64,000 nucleotides of DNA from Bolinopsis microptera (taxonomy: Eukaryota > Ctenophora > Tentaculata > Lobata > Bolinopsidae). The notes beneath the pieces are model-generated. The model had not been told where the DNA came from. It ran no database searches and saw nothing but the letters and a program-made list of their open reading frames with translations. Every line of letters starts with the position of its first letter. The stretch's first letter is position 1. Below are positions 42,054-53,400 of the stretch, one piece after another. The stretch spans positions 12,018,635 to 12,082,634 of the forward strand of contig NC_087079.1 in NCBI RefSeq assembly GCF_026151205.1, in the 5' to 3' direction. A program made the position numbers and the translations under genes.

Positions 42054-44939
42054 GCAATCAATCTCATATTACACCCGAAAAAACTGGTGAAGAACAAGAC
42101 TGAAGTTAAGAACCTAAGCATGGGATGTGCAAGCTGGAATGTTTGCTCTCTTAATAACAAAGTTGACCATGTTATGAACTTTTTAGAAGATAATAATATC
42201 TCTATTTTCTTTGTCACTGAAACATGGCTAACTGATGAGAACAATAATACCACTGCACAAATAAAAAACCATGGCTATAAACTTTACCAAATGCATCGCA
42301 AAGACAAATCAGGTGGAGGTGTTGCCATAATCTACAAATCATGTGTTCGTCTAATCAAAGTTTTTGCCAACAATGACGGTTCATTTGAGGCAATTAATGC
42401 AAAACTGAAACTGGTTGATGGGTCTGTCGTATTCTGCTCTTGTATCTACCGTCCACCTGGGTCCTTGGGAAAGTTCCTTTCTGATTTTGAAGATTTCTTG
42501 ACTGATGCATTTTCTAAATACAAGCATTTCTTGTTATGTGGGGATGTTAATATGCACCTAGATAGAATCTCTGCTCATGTGAGTGAGTGGAGCACCATAC
42601 TATCATCTTTTGGGCTTCATCAACTTGTCTTCTCACCAACACATAAAAAAGGTCACATTCTTGATCCTGTCATTGCTTCACACAAAGTAGTAGATCAAAA
42701 TTCCGTTGAGGTGATGCAAAACATGGCCAAAAGCTTTCCATCCTGTGACCATTATCCAATTGTATTTCAGCTTCATAAGCCTCCTGACATTGACAAATGT
42801 GAAAAAGTCATACGCTTTAGAAAGATCAGAGACATAGATCAGGAACAATTTAAAGGTGATTTATCTGTTGCTCTATCTGAGTTGGTTTTTGAAGGAAAGA
42901 GCTTCTGTGATGTTGTGACTCAATTTGATAATGGGTGTCAACATATTCTCAATTTACATGCTCCAGAATATTCCAAAACCATCAAAGATATTCCCACAGC
43001 CCCCTGGTTTGATGGTGAATACAAAGTTGCAAGAGCCGAAAGAAGGAAAGCAGAGACAGCCTGGAAAAAGTCAAGTCTTGACATTGATCATTCTATCTTC
43101 GTTCATTTGCGAGAGCACTGTTCAGAGCTAGCTGACAAAAAGAAAAAGCTGTTTTTCTCTAATACTTTCCAAAAATACAAACATTCACAAAAGAGCCTCT
43201 ACAAATTTGTAGACACTTTCCTGGATAAAGAAAAGAACCTCACATTACCATCTTCAGAAAATCTTCAGGAAACTGTAAATGACTTTAACCATTATTTTAC
43301 TGAAAAAATTGAGAAAATCCGTGCGTCATTTCCCAACACTACTGTGACTAATAGCTCTCCAAACTTAAATGGCCAGGCATTATCTGAATTTAGAAAAGCT
43401 ACTATTTTTGAAGTTAGAGAAATGATCAAAGAATCTGGCATCAAAACCTCATCGATTGATCCACTACCTAAAGAACTCCTGTCAGAGCACCTTGAGCTAA
43501 TCCTTCCTACCCTTTGTGATATTATCAACGTTTCCCTTTCAACCGGGAGTATGGAGGGAATCAAGCTAGCACATCTCACTCCTCTTATCAAAGGTGATTC
43601 CCTAGACACAGAGAACTTAAAGAATTATAGGCCCATCTCTAATCTTACATTCATCGGTAAACTCATTGAGCGCTTTGTATTAAAATGCCTTAATGAACAT
43701 CTAACCAAGAATAATCTCAACATTGACCACCAGTCTGGTTACAAAAAGCATCATAGCACAGAGACACTCCTCATTACCATAGTCAATGACCTCCTTATAG
43801 CCAGCAATGAAAGCACAGCTACAGTTGTAATGCTTTTAGACCTGAGTGCTGCATTCGACACTGTTGATCACAGCAAATTAATCAACATATTGAAGTATGA
43901 GATTGGGATTGAGGGAACTGCCCTAAAATGGTTCACCAGCTTCATCCGTGGCCGTTGTCAAAAAGTCAAGATCGGTGACCTAGAATCTGTAGAAATTATT
44001 ATAAAGTTTGGTGTCCCACAGGGCTCAGTCCTTGGCCCTGTGTTGTTCAATATCTACATCCGCTCCATTTATTCTTCTGTAAAATCAAAGCAATTTCTGA
44101 TCCATGGCTATGCTGATGATCATCAGATTTACAAGTCATTTTCGTCTGCTACAGAATATGAGGTCCTTAGCGAAGACCTGCCTTCCTGCTTTCAAGAAAT
44201 TGAGAGCTGGATGACGGATCACTTCCTTCTACTGAATCTTACAAAAACGGAGATTATAGTTTTTGGTTCAAAACGTTTATTGTCGGAGTTAGAAATTGGT
44301 GGTGTCTTCCTTAAACCTTCTGTCTGTATAAGACTCGTTAATGTTACTAAAAACCTTGGCTTTACATTGGATTCCTCACTGTCTCTAAATCCTCAAATAA
44401 AGAAGCTCAAAGCTGCAAACTGCCACAAGATGCGAAACATTGCAAAGATGAAACCATTCCTCTCTGAAGCCCAAATGCAAATCATCGTACAATCTCTTGT
44501 TATTAGTTCCCTTGACTACTGCAATGTACTTTACTTTGGAACGAATCATTCTGTTTTGAAACAGCTACAATCTCTGCAAAACAGAGCATGCCGCTTAGTT
44601 AAAGGTCTAAAGAGGAGAGAAGAAGTTGAGCCCTACTTAAAAGAACTTCATTGGCTCAAGGTACAAGAACGTATTGAATTTAAAATACTCCTGCTAACTT
44701 TCAAACTGCTCCATGGGCTAGCACCTTCATACCTGTCAAACCTTGTCAAGTACAATTCCAGTGGTGGCAGAGATGTGTCTCTTCATTGCCCCATAAACAG
44801 TCCACCCAGAGCCTTCTCTTCATCTGCTCCAAGATTATGGAACAATCTTCCTCAAGAAATCAGGAAATGTGTAAACATCAAGGACTTTAAGGGAAAACTT
44901 AAAGCTCACCTGTTTAGAAAGTCCTTTGATTTGTACTGA
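42054..44939 (+). CDS. L2-like LINE ORF2: endonuclease and reverse transcriptase, intact
   Basis: Open from the stop at 42051-42053 to TGA at 44939, about 960 codons. The likely start is ATG 42120 (MGCASWNVCSL). The N-terminal apurinic-type endonuclease keeps every motif: SWNVCSLNNK, the ETW box, YRPPG, GDVN, GHILD and the CDHYPI end (usually SDH). The RT has SAAFDTVDH (motif A), GVPQGSVLGP (B) and GYADDHQIY (C), then the C-terminal WNNLPQEIRKC. The architecture and motif wording fit the L2/CR1 group. It encodes target nicking and target-primed reverse transcription, and with no stops or frameshifts it may be functional. A short 3' end with four tandem repeats follows. No ORF1 precedes it. 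Confidence 0.88.
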   Translation, partial: AINLILHPKKLVKNKTEVKNLSMGCASWNVCSLNNKVDHVMNFLEDNNISIFFVTETWLTDENNNTTAQIKNHGYKLYQMHRKDKSGGGVAIIYKSCVRLIKVFANNDGSFEAINAKLKLVDGSVVFCSCIYRPPGSLGKFLSDFEDFLTDAFSKYKHFLLCGDVNMHLDRISAHVSEWSTILSSFGLHQLVFSPTHKKGHILDPVIASHKVVDQNSVEVMQNMAKSFPSCDHYPIVFQLHKPPDIDKCEKVIRFRKIRDIDQEQFKGDLSVALSELVFEGKSFCDVVTQFDNGCQHILNLHAPEYSKTIKDIPTAPWFDGEYKVARAERRKAETAWKKSSLDIDHSIFVHLREHCSELADKKKKLFFSNTFQKYKHSQKSLYKFVDTFLDKEKNLTLPSSENLQETVNDFNHYFTEKIEKIRASFPNTTVTNSSPNLNGQALSEFRKATIFEVREMIKESGIKTSSIDPLPKELLSEHLELILPTLCDIINVSLSTGSMEGIKLAHLTPLIKGDSLDTENLKNYRPISNLTFIGKLIERFVLKCLNEHLTKNNLNIDHQSGYKKHHSTETLLITIVNDLLIASNESTATVVMLLDLSAAFDTVDHSKLINILKYEIGIEGTALKWFTSFIRGRCQKVKIGDLESVEIIIKFGVPQGSVLGPVLFNIYIRSIYSSVKSKQFLIHGYADDHQIYKSFSSATEYEVLSEDLPSCFQEIESWMTDHFLLLNLTKTEIIVFGSKRLLSELEIGGVFLKPSVCIRLVNVTKNLGFTLDSSLSLNPQIKKLKAANCHKMRNIAKMKPFLSEAQMQIIVQSLVISSLDYCNVLYFGTNHSVLKQLQSLQNRACRLVKGLKRREEVEPYLKELHWLKVQERIEFKILLLTFKLLHGLAPSYLSNLVKYNSSGGRDVSLHCPINSPPRAFSSSAPRLWNNLPQEIRKCVNIKDFKGKLKAHLFRKSFDLY

Positions 44940-44948
44940 GTAACACAT

Positions 44949-45017
44949 CAGTGTGCAATCAATCCAGTGTGCAATCAATCTCAGTGTGCAATCAATCTTC
45001 AGTGTGCAATCAATCTT
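44949..45017 (+). repeat. Tandem repeat at the 3' end of the L2-like element
   Basis: Four copies of CAGTGTGCAATCAATC with 0-2 extra T/C between units, starting ten bases after the stop codon. Short 3'-terminal repeats are typical of CR1/L2-group LINEs, which end without poly-A. GCAATCAATCT also occurs at the 5' border (42054-42064). Confidence 0.85.
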
Positions 45018-45103
45018 TTCGCTTGTGAGTTGATATCAGTTGTCTCTTATCAGTAAATAGGTAATTGCACTGCCTTTTACTGTGCAGCTTTGCTATACAC
45101 AAT

Positions 45104-45946
45104 ATGGAATTTTCGGTCAGTACACTTCACGAACTGGAGAAACAGATTGAGGACTTATCAGACTCGGTTTTAGCGAATCTTAATTGCAGGAAACTAGAGG
45201 ACCTCACTCATGACTTGTTCAAGCCAAAAGGCGTTACAAAGGATGTAATAACCGAAATAGTTTTGAAGATGGGGTCTATGATATGTAAATCGAGAAATGT
45301 TTTGAGATCAGCAGCAGAGACGCTTGACCAACAGAAATCAGAACAGATAAAAACTCAGAACGAGCTCATCCAATGCAAATCTGGTAAACTAGCTTCAGTG
45401 AAGGAGACAGTGAAAACAGAAATGAAACTGTTTACAGATGTTGTGAAGAATAACAGCGTAGCTTCTGATATCTCTCCAGCTAAAATCAAAATGGCTGTGA
45501 AATCGGCGATTACAGAAGATGATCGGTCGAAAAACTTTATCATCTTCGGGGCCCCAGAACAGCTCGAATGTGAAGAGCAAGAAATGAACGAACGGGATCT
45601 CGTGGGTGATATTTGGGGTTTTATGAAGTTCATTGGAAGGCCGACTATAAAAAACATTGAGAGAGTGGGAGTAAAGAAGTCTGACAGCCCTCGATCACGG
45701 CCGATAAAAGTTACTTTGCGAGATCCTGAAATTGTACGTGAATTTCTGAGCAGAGCAAAAGTCTTGAAATCGGTTGATGTGGCAGACTACAATTTCAACT
45801 ACAACAAACTCTACTTATCTCCAGACAGGTCGCAGGATGAGCGAATCTCTCGCCAAAAGCTCGTACAGGAAATGAAAGAGGGAATCAAGAAGGACCCGAG
45901 CAAGAAATATTACATAAAAAACAATAAAGTTTGTGTCGCTGAGTGA
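45104..45946 (+). CDS. LINE ORF1-type RNA-binding protein
   Basis: 280 residues from ATG 45104. An N-terminal helical part is rich in E, K, L and Q with coiled-coil spacing (about 1-125). An RRM-like domain is recognisable from RSKNFIIFGAPE through RPIKVTLRDPE to YLSPDRSQDERISRQKLV. This arrangement, with the SKN-(F/V)-(I/V)-FG and YLSPDRS signatures, is the ORF1 protein of many invertebrate LINEs, which coats the element RNA. It lies downstream, not upstream, of the intact ORF2 and behind that element's terminal repeats, so it most likely belongs to a separate, ORF2-deleted LINE. A domesticated gene is the other possibility, as the frame is intact. Downstream sequence to about 46400 may be its 3' UTR. 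Confidence 0.7.
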   Translation: MEFSVSTLHELEKQIEDLSDSVLANLNCRKLEDLTHDLFKPKGVTKDVITEIVLKMGSMICKSRNVLRSAAETLDQQKSEQIKTQNELIQCKSGKLASVKETVKTEMKLFTDVVKNNSVASDISPAKIKMAVKSAITEDDRSKNFIIFGAPEQLECEEQEMNERDLVGDIWGFMKFIGRPTIKNIERVGVKKSDSPRSRPIKVTLRDPEIVREFLSRAKVLKSVDVADYNFNYNKLYLSPDRSQDERISRQKLVQEMKEGIKKDPSKKYYIKNNKVCVAE

Positions 45947-46399
45947 CTAATTATTTGAGAAAGTCAAGCATTTGTGTATGTGTGTGACGTTAATTTCATG
46001 AAGTTAAAACTTTTTGTATAACTGAGAACAGAGGTTAGAGGAACTACTGATAAGAGTATGATTAGACTGTGTTGCGTTATCAGTTGACTTTTTGCATCAC
46101 CTTTCTAGATTATACGTAATAGGGTAACTTAGTTATAGAATAGGATTTTAGTTGTTGCAAGCATTGCACTAAGGTTTTAAGTTAGGTAAGTAGGCCACGA
46201 ACTGTTGAGCAAACTGGGCTGGAAGCCCAAGCAATATGCAGTTCTGGTCTTGAGGCTATTTTACAATGTTTTATAACATGTGCTTGCAACTAGATCTTGA
46301 ATGTCGCGTGCCCCACGGGGATTTGATTTATTCATACAATTTATTATATATTGGTTCCAAAGCCCTTATGGGTACCAGCAAAAAACTGGTTTTCAAACA

Positions 46400-47214
46400 A
46401 ACAAAATTATATTAGAAGGTTTTAAAAAACAATTTACATCTATAGCAGGTCATATTTACGCTTTAAATTAAATTATTTTAGGCTTTTAATTTTCAAGGAT
46501 TTTTGGGCAACATTTAAGATAATAATCTTTTTTGCGTTTCATTGTGTCTGCCAACAAAATTGTATTGTAGGTCAGAAGAGGAGGCTCTATCCTGGGACAC
46601 CAACATTTTTTGGGTTGGCACCCGGGAGAAAGCTACCGGTTATTCTTTGTATTTTGTCTCAAGTACTAGAGCATTTTTTTCCTCTCTTTGTTTCACCGTC
46701 TCTACTTTTATGTTGCCCAGATTGTTTGGTATGACTGTATTGGATCTTCAGATATAATTTTTATCGTCAGTTACTGTTCTGCAGTAATCTCTTTCAATCA
46801 ATTTTTATTGTATATTGGAGTATTCAGATTGTTTGTATATTTGGAGTCTATAGAATTTCTATAGAATTTTTATAGAATTTTTATAGAATTTTTAATATTT
46901 TAGGGAATTTCATTTTTATTATCCTGATTTTTACATTTGATAGGCTGATGAGTTTCATACTGTGATTTCTTGCAGTCATCATCCTTTCCTCAAGTCCTCT
47001 GTTAGAAAACCTGCTAAGCCTGCTTGTTAGGTGCATCTGCCTTATTTAGTCACGATTTTATTAACAGTTTTTAACGTCTGTTTTCTGAACAGTTTCTTGT
47101 TTCACCTAAGGCAAAGATGCACACTCTCGTTAACTTAAGTATCATTTACAGCTGAGCATAAGGGTTAAATTTAAATTATTTAACCTTTTGGTGCTGTATA
47201 AAAATAACATTAAT
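46400..47214. other. Intergenic, nothing recognised
   Basis: AT-rich. It includes a short tandem run of TATAGAATTTT (46850-46893). No exon is supported. Confidence 0.4.
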
Positions 47215-47224
47215 TTATTATTAT

Positions 47225-47912
47225 TATAAAGGGTCTCAATAAGAGGTCTCGACTGCCTAGGCGTCAAACCTTGGCAGTCGGTAGTTTTCCTCTGGCCCGG
47301 GATCAGCTGACCCTAGGGACCAGAGGGTAAAGGTGTAGAGACTATGTGTATTTACAAATCTTTCGAGGTTGTTTTTACAAGAGACAGGGCTTGCTACGCA
47401 AGGGAAGAAAACCGGGAGAAACAATCACAAATTATACAAATAAATATTATAAAACCTAGCAAAAAGAAATTCAAACAATCCTACACTACTACAAATGTTT
47501 ATTACATACTACAATGTAATACACGATAAATAAATGCTGTATATTCAAGAAACAGGGCTTGCAGGGCAAGGGACGGAACACAGGGACTGGCTACAGAGTG
47601 TATAAAACAGTGATTCAGCAAGTACCCATTGGGTATTGCTGAATCTGACCCACAAAATACCACAATCAATACAAGAATATACAATATTTAAACAAACATC
47701 ATGTTTATACAAGAATCAGGGCATGCAGAGCAAGAGAAGAAAAATAAGAGAAAAACTCCAACACATGTATACCCCTTAGTCCAGTAAATAACAATAATTA
47801 CTTGTACACAAAACTGTATAATATAAAATACATAACAAATACACAGTCTACCCAATATACGGGTTAAAAATTGTATAAACAAGAGACAGGGCTTGCATAG
47901 CAAGGGAAGAGA
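47225..47912 (-). mobile_element. Second copy of the R4-like element, 3' UTR only
   Basis: Nearly identical to 25832-26547, with a short deletion of a TATACTATA stretch near 47488 and few substitutions. It ends abruptly inside the UTR at the (ATT)n run 47913-47931. The 3' side (47215-47229) is also TTATTATTATTATAAA. It is thus an extreme 5' truncation placed in a TAA microsatellite. The minus-strand frames at 26135-26317 and 47502-47684 agree only because the DNA is copied; they are not called genes. Confidence 0.9.
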
Positions 47913-48401
47913 TATTATTATTATTATTATTACTATCACTCATTCGAGGAATACATCGAATCAAAGAATATTCATTTTGACAGTTTCTCAGATGGCTGAA
48001 ATATGAAGCATAATGAGTTAATTCATTACGTGTGATCAAGTGATTGCATTGACATTAAATCTGCATTATGGGAACCTTGCAGAGAGCCCAATTACAGTGT
48101 CGTAGCAAGCTATCACATGATTAGTGATTGGGTAATCATTGATGACTCAATCAATTTTGCTAACAAGATAAACAAATTGCTTGATAACTTCGTCATTCAA
48201 CATCATATCCGTTTTACCTCATCTTTTCTGATCATATTCCTGATTTCGTCACGACTTTTAGCAATATGTTACTTGTGGAATTTCTAACATGTTTATAGAA
48301 CAAACTGAAAGTAATGGATCACTGCACACTGAACGCCACAAAAGTCTTGTTGTTTGACTATTTTTTTAACTGTTTACCACTCCCATCAGGATACAACAAA
48401 C

Positions 48402-50225
48402 ATGGCAAACCGAGATTTGATTGACATACACAAAGATAATTTGTATGACATACTTGGAGTTGCTCATGGTGCTGCAGTAAAAGATATCAACAGATCATAC
48501 AAAAAGCGTGCTTTAAAAGTCCATCCCGACAAGAATCCAGATCCAGCAGCTCACAAGATATTTTTGAAGTTGACTCAAATTTTGGAGTTACTCACTAATC
48601 CTGAAAGTAGGCAAAGTTATGATACCGTCCTTAAGGCCAGAGAAGCTGCAAGGTAAGTAAATAATAAATAAATAAATTCTAATATTTATTACAAGCTTCG
48701 ACATTAAAACGCTCCCAACGAAGATGTATTTTTAAGGATCATAGACTAGTATGCCAACTTCAGGACATAACCATGTCATAACCATGTCATAACCAGGACA
48801 GTCAGGCGTCACAACCATGTCATAACAAATTGTGATAATAAATTCAAAATCGGTCACTAGCCTAGCTGGCTAATGACCGCTTTTGAATAGTCGGCTATTG
48901 ACCACTTTTTAATTGTGACTTGGTTATGACCTGGTTAGTTGGGAATACAATGTTTTTAGGGCATTATATATATGAATAATACTTAACCTAAAGCATTTTG
49001 TTAAAGAAGTAATCTTCAACAAACAAGTTATAGTATAGTAATTGGATATAATGTTTTAATGTATAATCTTCTAAAACAAGACTTTGATGTCGTAAGAATC
49101 TTCTTAACTCTTTTTTTTGGCTATCTGCATCATTAATTATTGTAAATTGATTTCAAAGCAAGATTTTATATTATATATTTTTAAGATTGCGCACAACAAA
49201 GTTAGATGCCAAACGTAGAAAATTGAAAGAAAGTCTGGAAAGTAAGGAAAATGGTGAAACGTCTTGTACCTCATTACGAAAAGCAGAAAAGTTGTTGCAA
49301 GAAACAATAGATAAATTGCAAACTGAAGGTTGGTTTTTATCCTTGTGACTTATTTAGTTTCGTAATGTAGTTTTTTAAGTTTAAAAAAATCCTTATCGCT
49401 ATCCTTAAGGAAATAGTGCCTGATAATGAATGTAATTTTACTTCAAAAGGGTAAAAACAATTTTAAAATGCAGGTGAAAACTTGCTGAAAAGAGAAGAAG
49501 AAAAGTTGCGTCAGGAATTCTCAGCAAAAACAAATTTTGTTATTGCAGATAAGGCCACTCTAAAACTTAAGTGGAAATGTAAAAAAGAAGATACCAGTAA
49601 CGGAGGATACAGTACAGTTATCCTAAGACAATTTCTTCAAAAATATGGACCTGTTAGTGACATAGTTGTGAATTCTAAAAGAAAGGGGTCTGCACTTGTT
49701 GTTTTCAACTCAATAGCTGCTGCAAAAATTTGTATGCAGAAAGAAAAAGGGTTAGAGGCATGCCCGCTATCATTCAGAATGTTACATGAGACTGATACAT
49801 CTGACATCAAACAGCCATCTCCTCGGACAGACAGTACAAACTCTCAAAGCTATGTGCCATTTCAGCCATCAGAACCTGGCAAATTTGCCTCATTTCCTAG
49901 TTTCAATGTCAGTCCTAACATAGCCAGTTTTAACGGAAATGGTGTCGACAAGGACTATGAATCTTTAACTCTCATGAGGTTAGAAATTGTTCAATTTGTA
50001 TCAATTGAACGTCCTGTGATTGACAGAATGATGAGTGATAACGTTCTTATTGCATGGCCAATGCTATGCATTCTTTTGAAGATCTTTAATTCTTTTAATA
50101 TTTCCTTTAATTAAAAGTTTTAAATGTTTTAATCTCTTAATCCTAGGCTAAGACAAGCGGAAGAAAGAAAGCGACTGATAGAACAGATCCAACAGAAAGA
50201 CGACCATGATGGGGATGGATTGTGA
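48402..50225 (+). CDS. DNAJC17: DnaJ homologue subfamily C member 17, four exons
   Basis: Exons 48402-48652, 49186-49328, 49474-49978 and 50147-50225 give 325 residues (human 304). The J domain at about 11-75 has the HPD triad (41-43) and KNPDP, so it should stimulate Hsp70. A charged coiled-coil linker follows (KLDAKRRKLKESLESKE). Then comes an RRM (KLKWKCKKED...YSTVILRQFLQKYGPVSDIVV...GSALVVFNSIAAA), and the C-terminal DYESLTLMRLRQAEERKRLI helix typical of DNAJC17. The protein is a nuclear splicing-associated co-chaperone (yeast relative Cwf23/Cwc23 type) by orthology. The model starts at MANRDLIDIH; an upstream in-frame stretch has no better ATG. An ORF1-type protein and a retroelement copy are its upstream neighbours; the PARP-finger gene begins 270 bp downstream. 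Confidence 0.96.
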
Positions 50226-50495
50226 AAATGTTAAAAAGCCTAGAATTTAGGAAGCAGAAATCGATCAATTTTATTGACAAAAATTTAGCTATGTTGTTGT
50301 AAGATTTATAAATAATTATAAATATATATTCTGAATTGATATATTCACGCCATTTATTTACCTCTCAAATTTTGATCAATTTTATCAAGTAAATGAAATT
50401 TGTCTACCTGTTTTGTTAATCCTTTCAAGTTTACACCATATAAATTAATATCCTAAAGGCAGCTATATATATAAGTTCAGTTAACAACAAGACGT

Positions 50496-53400
50496 ATGGA
50501 GTCAAGTCTGGATCAGGTAGGCTTCTTCCATATTTTCAGTCTTCGATTTTTCTTTACATACTATTTAGAAAGGTTAGCCTTATCATGTGACGAATATAAC
50601 TAGTCTCTATCAATTTGACGAATGTTACTATATCCCAAACACGGTTGCTAAACGTTTTGTGTCACCAGTTTACGTTTAAAATCAGTCCACCAGCAGTATT
50701 AACAAAGCCTATCACTTCAGTTTACGTTTAAAATCAGTCCACCAGCAGTATTAACAAAGCCTATCACTTCAGTTTACGTTTAACATCAGTCCACCAGCAG
50801 TATTAACAAAGCCTATCACTTCAGTTTCCGTTTAACATCAGTCCACCAGCAGTATTAACAAAGCCTATCACTTCAGTTTACGTTTAACATCAGTCCACCA
50901 GCAGTATTAACAAAGCCTATCACTTCAGTTTACGTTTAACATCAGTCCACCAGCAGTATTAACAAAGCCTATCACTTCAGTTTACGTTTAACATCAGTCC
51001 ACCAGCAGTATTAACAAAGCCTATCACTTCAGTTTACGTTTAACAGCAGACCGGCAGCTGCAAACTTCCAGCCCGGCTGTAAAGACCAGGGAAGACCGGA
51101 CAAGGAACAGTTCAAGTACACAGTGATCATATGCAACAACACATGCTCTGTTTGCCAGTACTGTCATATCAAGGTTACTATCTCAGTTATTCAATCATTT
51201 ACCCTCATTTAACCTCGCTACCTTGCTTAAACTAATACAGTTCAGTCTGTAACCACAACTAACATTTCTGCTACAAAGCTACAAACATATTATGTACCTA
51301 TTAAGTACATACTATGGGATAAAACATTAATTAAGTACTATGGGATAAAACATTAATTAAAGTTTCGTTAATTATCTCGACCCCAAAATTGCACTGTTTC
51401 TACATTTTTTTACACCATACATGAAAAAAGGCAAAAGTGTAGTGTAAAAAAGTGTAGTGAACTTAAATCTTAAAAATTTCGTTTTTCTTACTGGGACTGA
51501 ACTAGCGGTGAAGGAAATATCAATATATTGTTTCGTATTGTTTCAAGCTTATTAATTGAAGAATATTTTTCTGAGTAAGAACCATCCTAGATAAAGCAGC
51601 AAGACCTGATGCTGATGACGAAGTCTCAGAGGACGACAAACGATGCATCGAACACTCCATGCTTTTATGGCTTCCATTGTGACTGCTTTTTTTTGTTAGT
51701 CAATTCAAACTTATTTAAAAAAATACGAAATCACACAAAACAAAGCCAGTGGGCACCATTTGCATTTTATCGTAATGCAGCCGATAGCAATACTAGATCG
51801 CTCTCATTCAAGTATTAAACATTCCAGAAGTGAATAAAAAACTATTTTGCAGGTCATCAAACGTTCTTAAAAGCTCTACAGAACTGTATGGGTTTAACAG
51901 TCTTTCTAAATACCATCGACATTACATCGCTAGAAAAAGTGAGTACTCCTCCTTGACATTACATGGCTTGAAAAAGTGAGTACTCCTCCTCGACATTACA
52001 TGGTTAGAAAAAGTAAGTACTAAACATTCTATTTTCAGTATCAAAGTCGCAGTCAAAGGCTCAAGTCGGCGGATCACGGGAAATTCCGGGTGATTTGAAA
52101 GTGGGATACTCAATATTAGATCGGAGGTTCAACCACTACTGTGAACAATGTAACATGGCTATGCTTGCAAGTGACATTAAAATCGGTAAGCTGCACTTTT
52201 CTCCAGAAAGATAACTGCTTCTTGATTTATTTCATTTATATAATTAACACGATTTACTCAAGAATTTTCCTCATCAAATCAAATTATACGCCACCAACCC
52301 ATTAGCTCTCAAGTTCATAGCTTGTGTAATATTCGGATATAAGCTTGTCTAAATTTTCTGATTTTCACAGCGGGCATTCTGAAGAAGCACAGTGATTTGG
52401 TAGTTTATCATCCGAGATGCTTCTCTCAAGCTTTTGAAAGACACCCTGTAAAATTGCAGGTTCGTACAAAGATAGGTTCTCTACTTTTCAAGACACCACT
52501 TTGGGGTCCAAATTTTGGGCACTAAAATTTTTATGTCTTGGCCAATTTATTATTTTTTTCATGCCGATTTGAAGGTCATTAAGGCATTTGACCCAGTCAA
52601 AAAAGTCTCAGTTTTATATCTTTTACGGTTTTTGCGGAACGTCGTGTTAAAGTTGATGCCGTGGTGTCAGTAAAATGGTACGGATATACATATATATATC
52701 GTCTCGCTTTATATATAGAGAGAACATGCTTTAAGAACATGCTCCCATTTTTTTTCAGGGGCTGGAGAAGCTATTACCGTACGATATATCCGGACTAAAG
52801 TCAATACTGAACATTATCACTACCTCAAGTACCCCACATAACAAATATCAAAGCAAGTCTACCCCAATTGAAAATGTGATGAAGTTTAGATCCTCAAAAG
52901 ACGCTTTCTTCTGGCCACGTGCCAACTCTTCTTCAGGACCTGCCAATATGGTAACTATGGTAACTGTCACTATATGGTAAATAGTACAGTGGGTCATCCT
53001 TTAATTAACAACTGGTCACGATGAATACTCAACATTGGTACAGCAATACCCTGATTTACTGCGGAGTTTGGGAGAAAGGGAAAAGATGTGGTAAATCGGG
53101 GTCTTGATTGTTTACATTATGTATGTTGAGCCCTATTTGGGAGAGAGAAGATGGCCGCGGTAAATCGGGATTTGCGGTAAATCTGGGTTTTATTGTAGTT
53201 CCATTTTAGATTTTGTAAATTCTGGAGGGATTTTGGCCAAATAAAAGTGATAAAAAGTGTTTATCTCCTCAGGAAGAACAGAACACAGCCAGCTCCTCCT
53301 TCTCTTCCTCGTCTGGTGACAAGATATGGGACTCCCTTCATCCATCACGTCAACAACCTCCCAATAATCCCAGCTACAAATCACGGAGTAAACCATCCTC

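Noticed and set aside
51597-51680. Alternative acidic reading ILDKAARPDADDEVSEDD over exon 3 of the PARP-finger gene
   Set aside because: No acceptor/donor pair gives matching phases, and the chosen frame supplies the H-x2-C half of finger 1.
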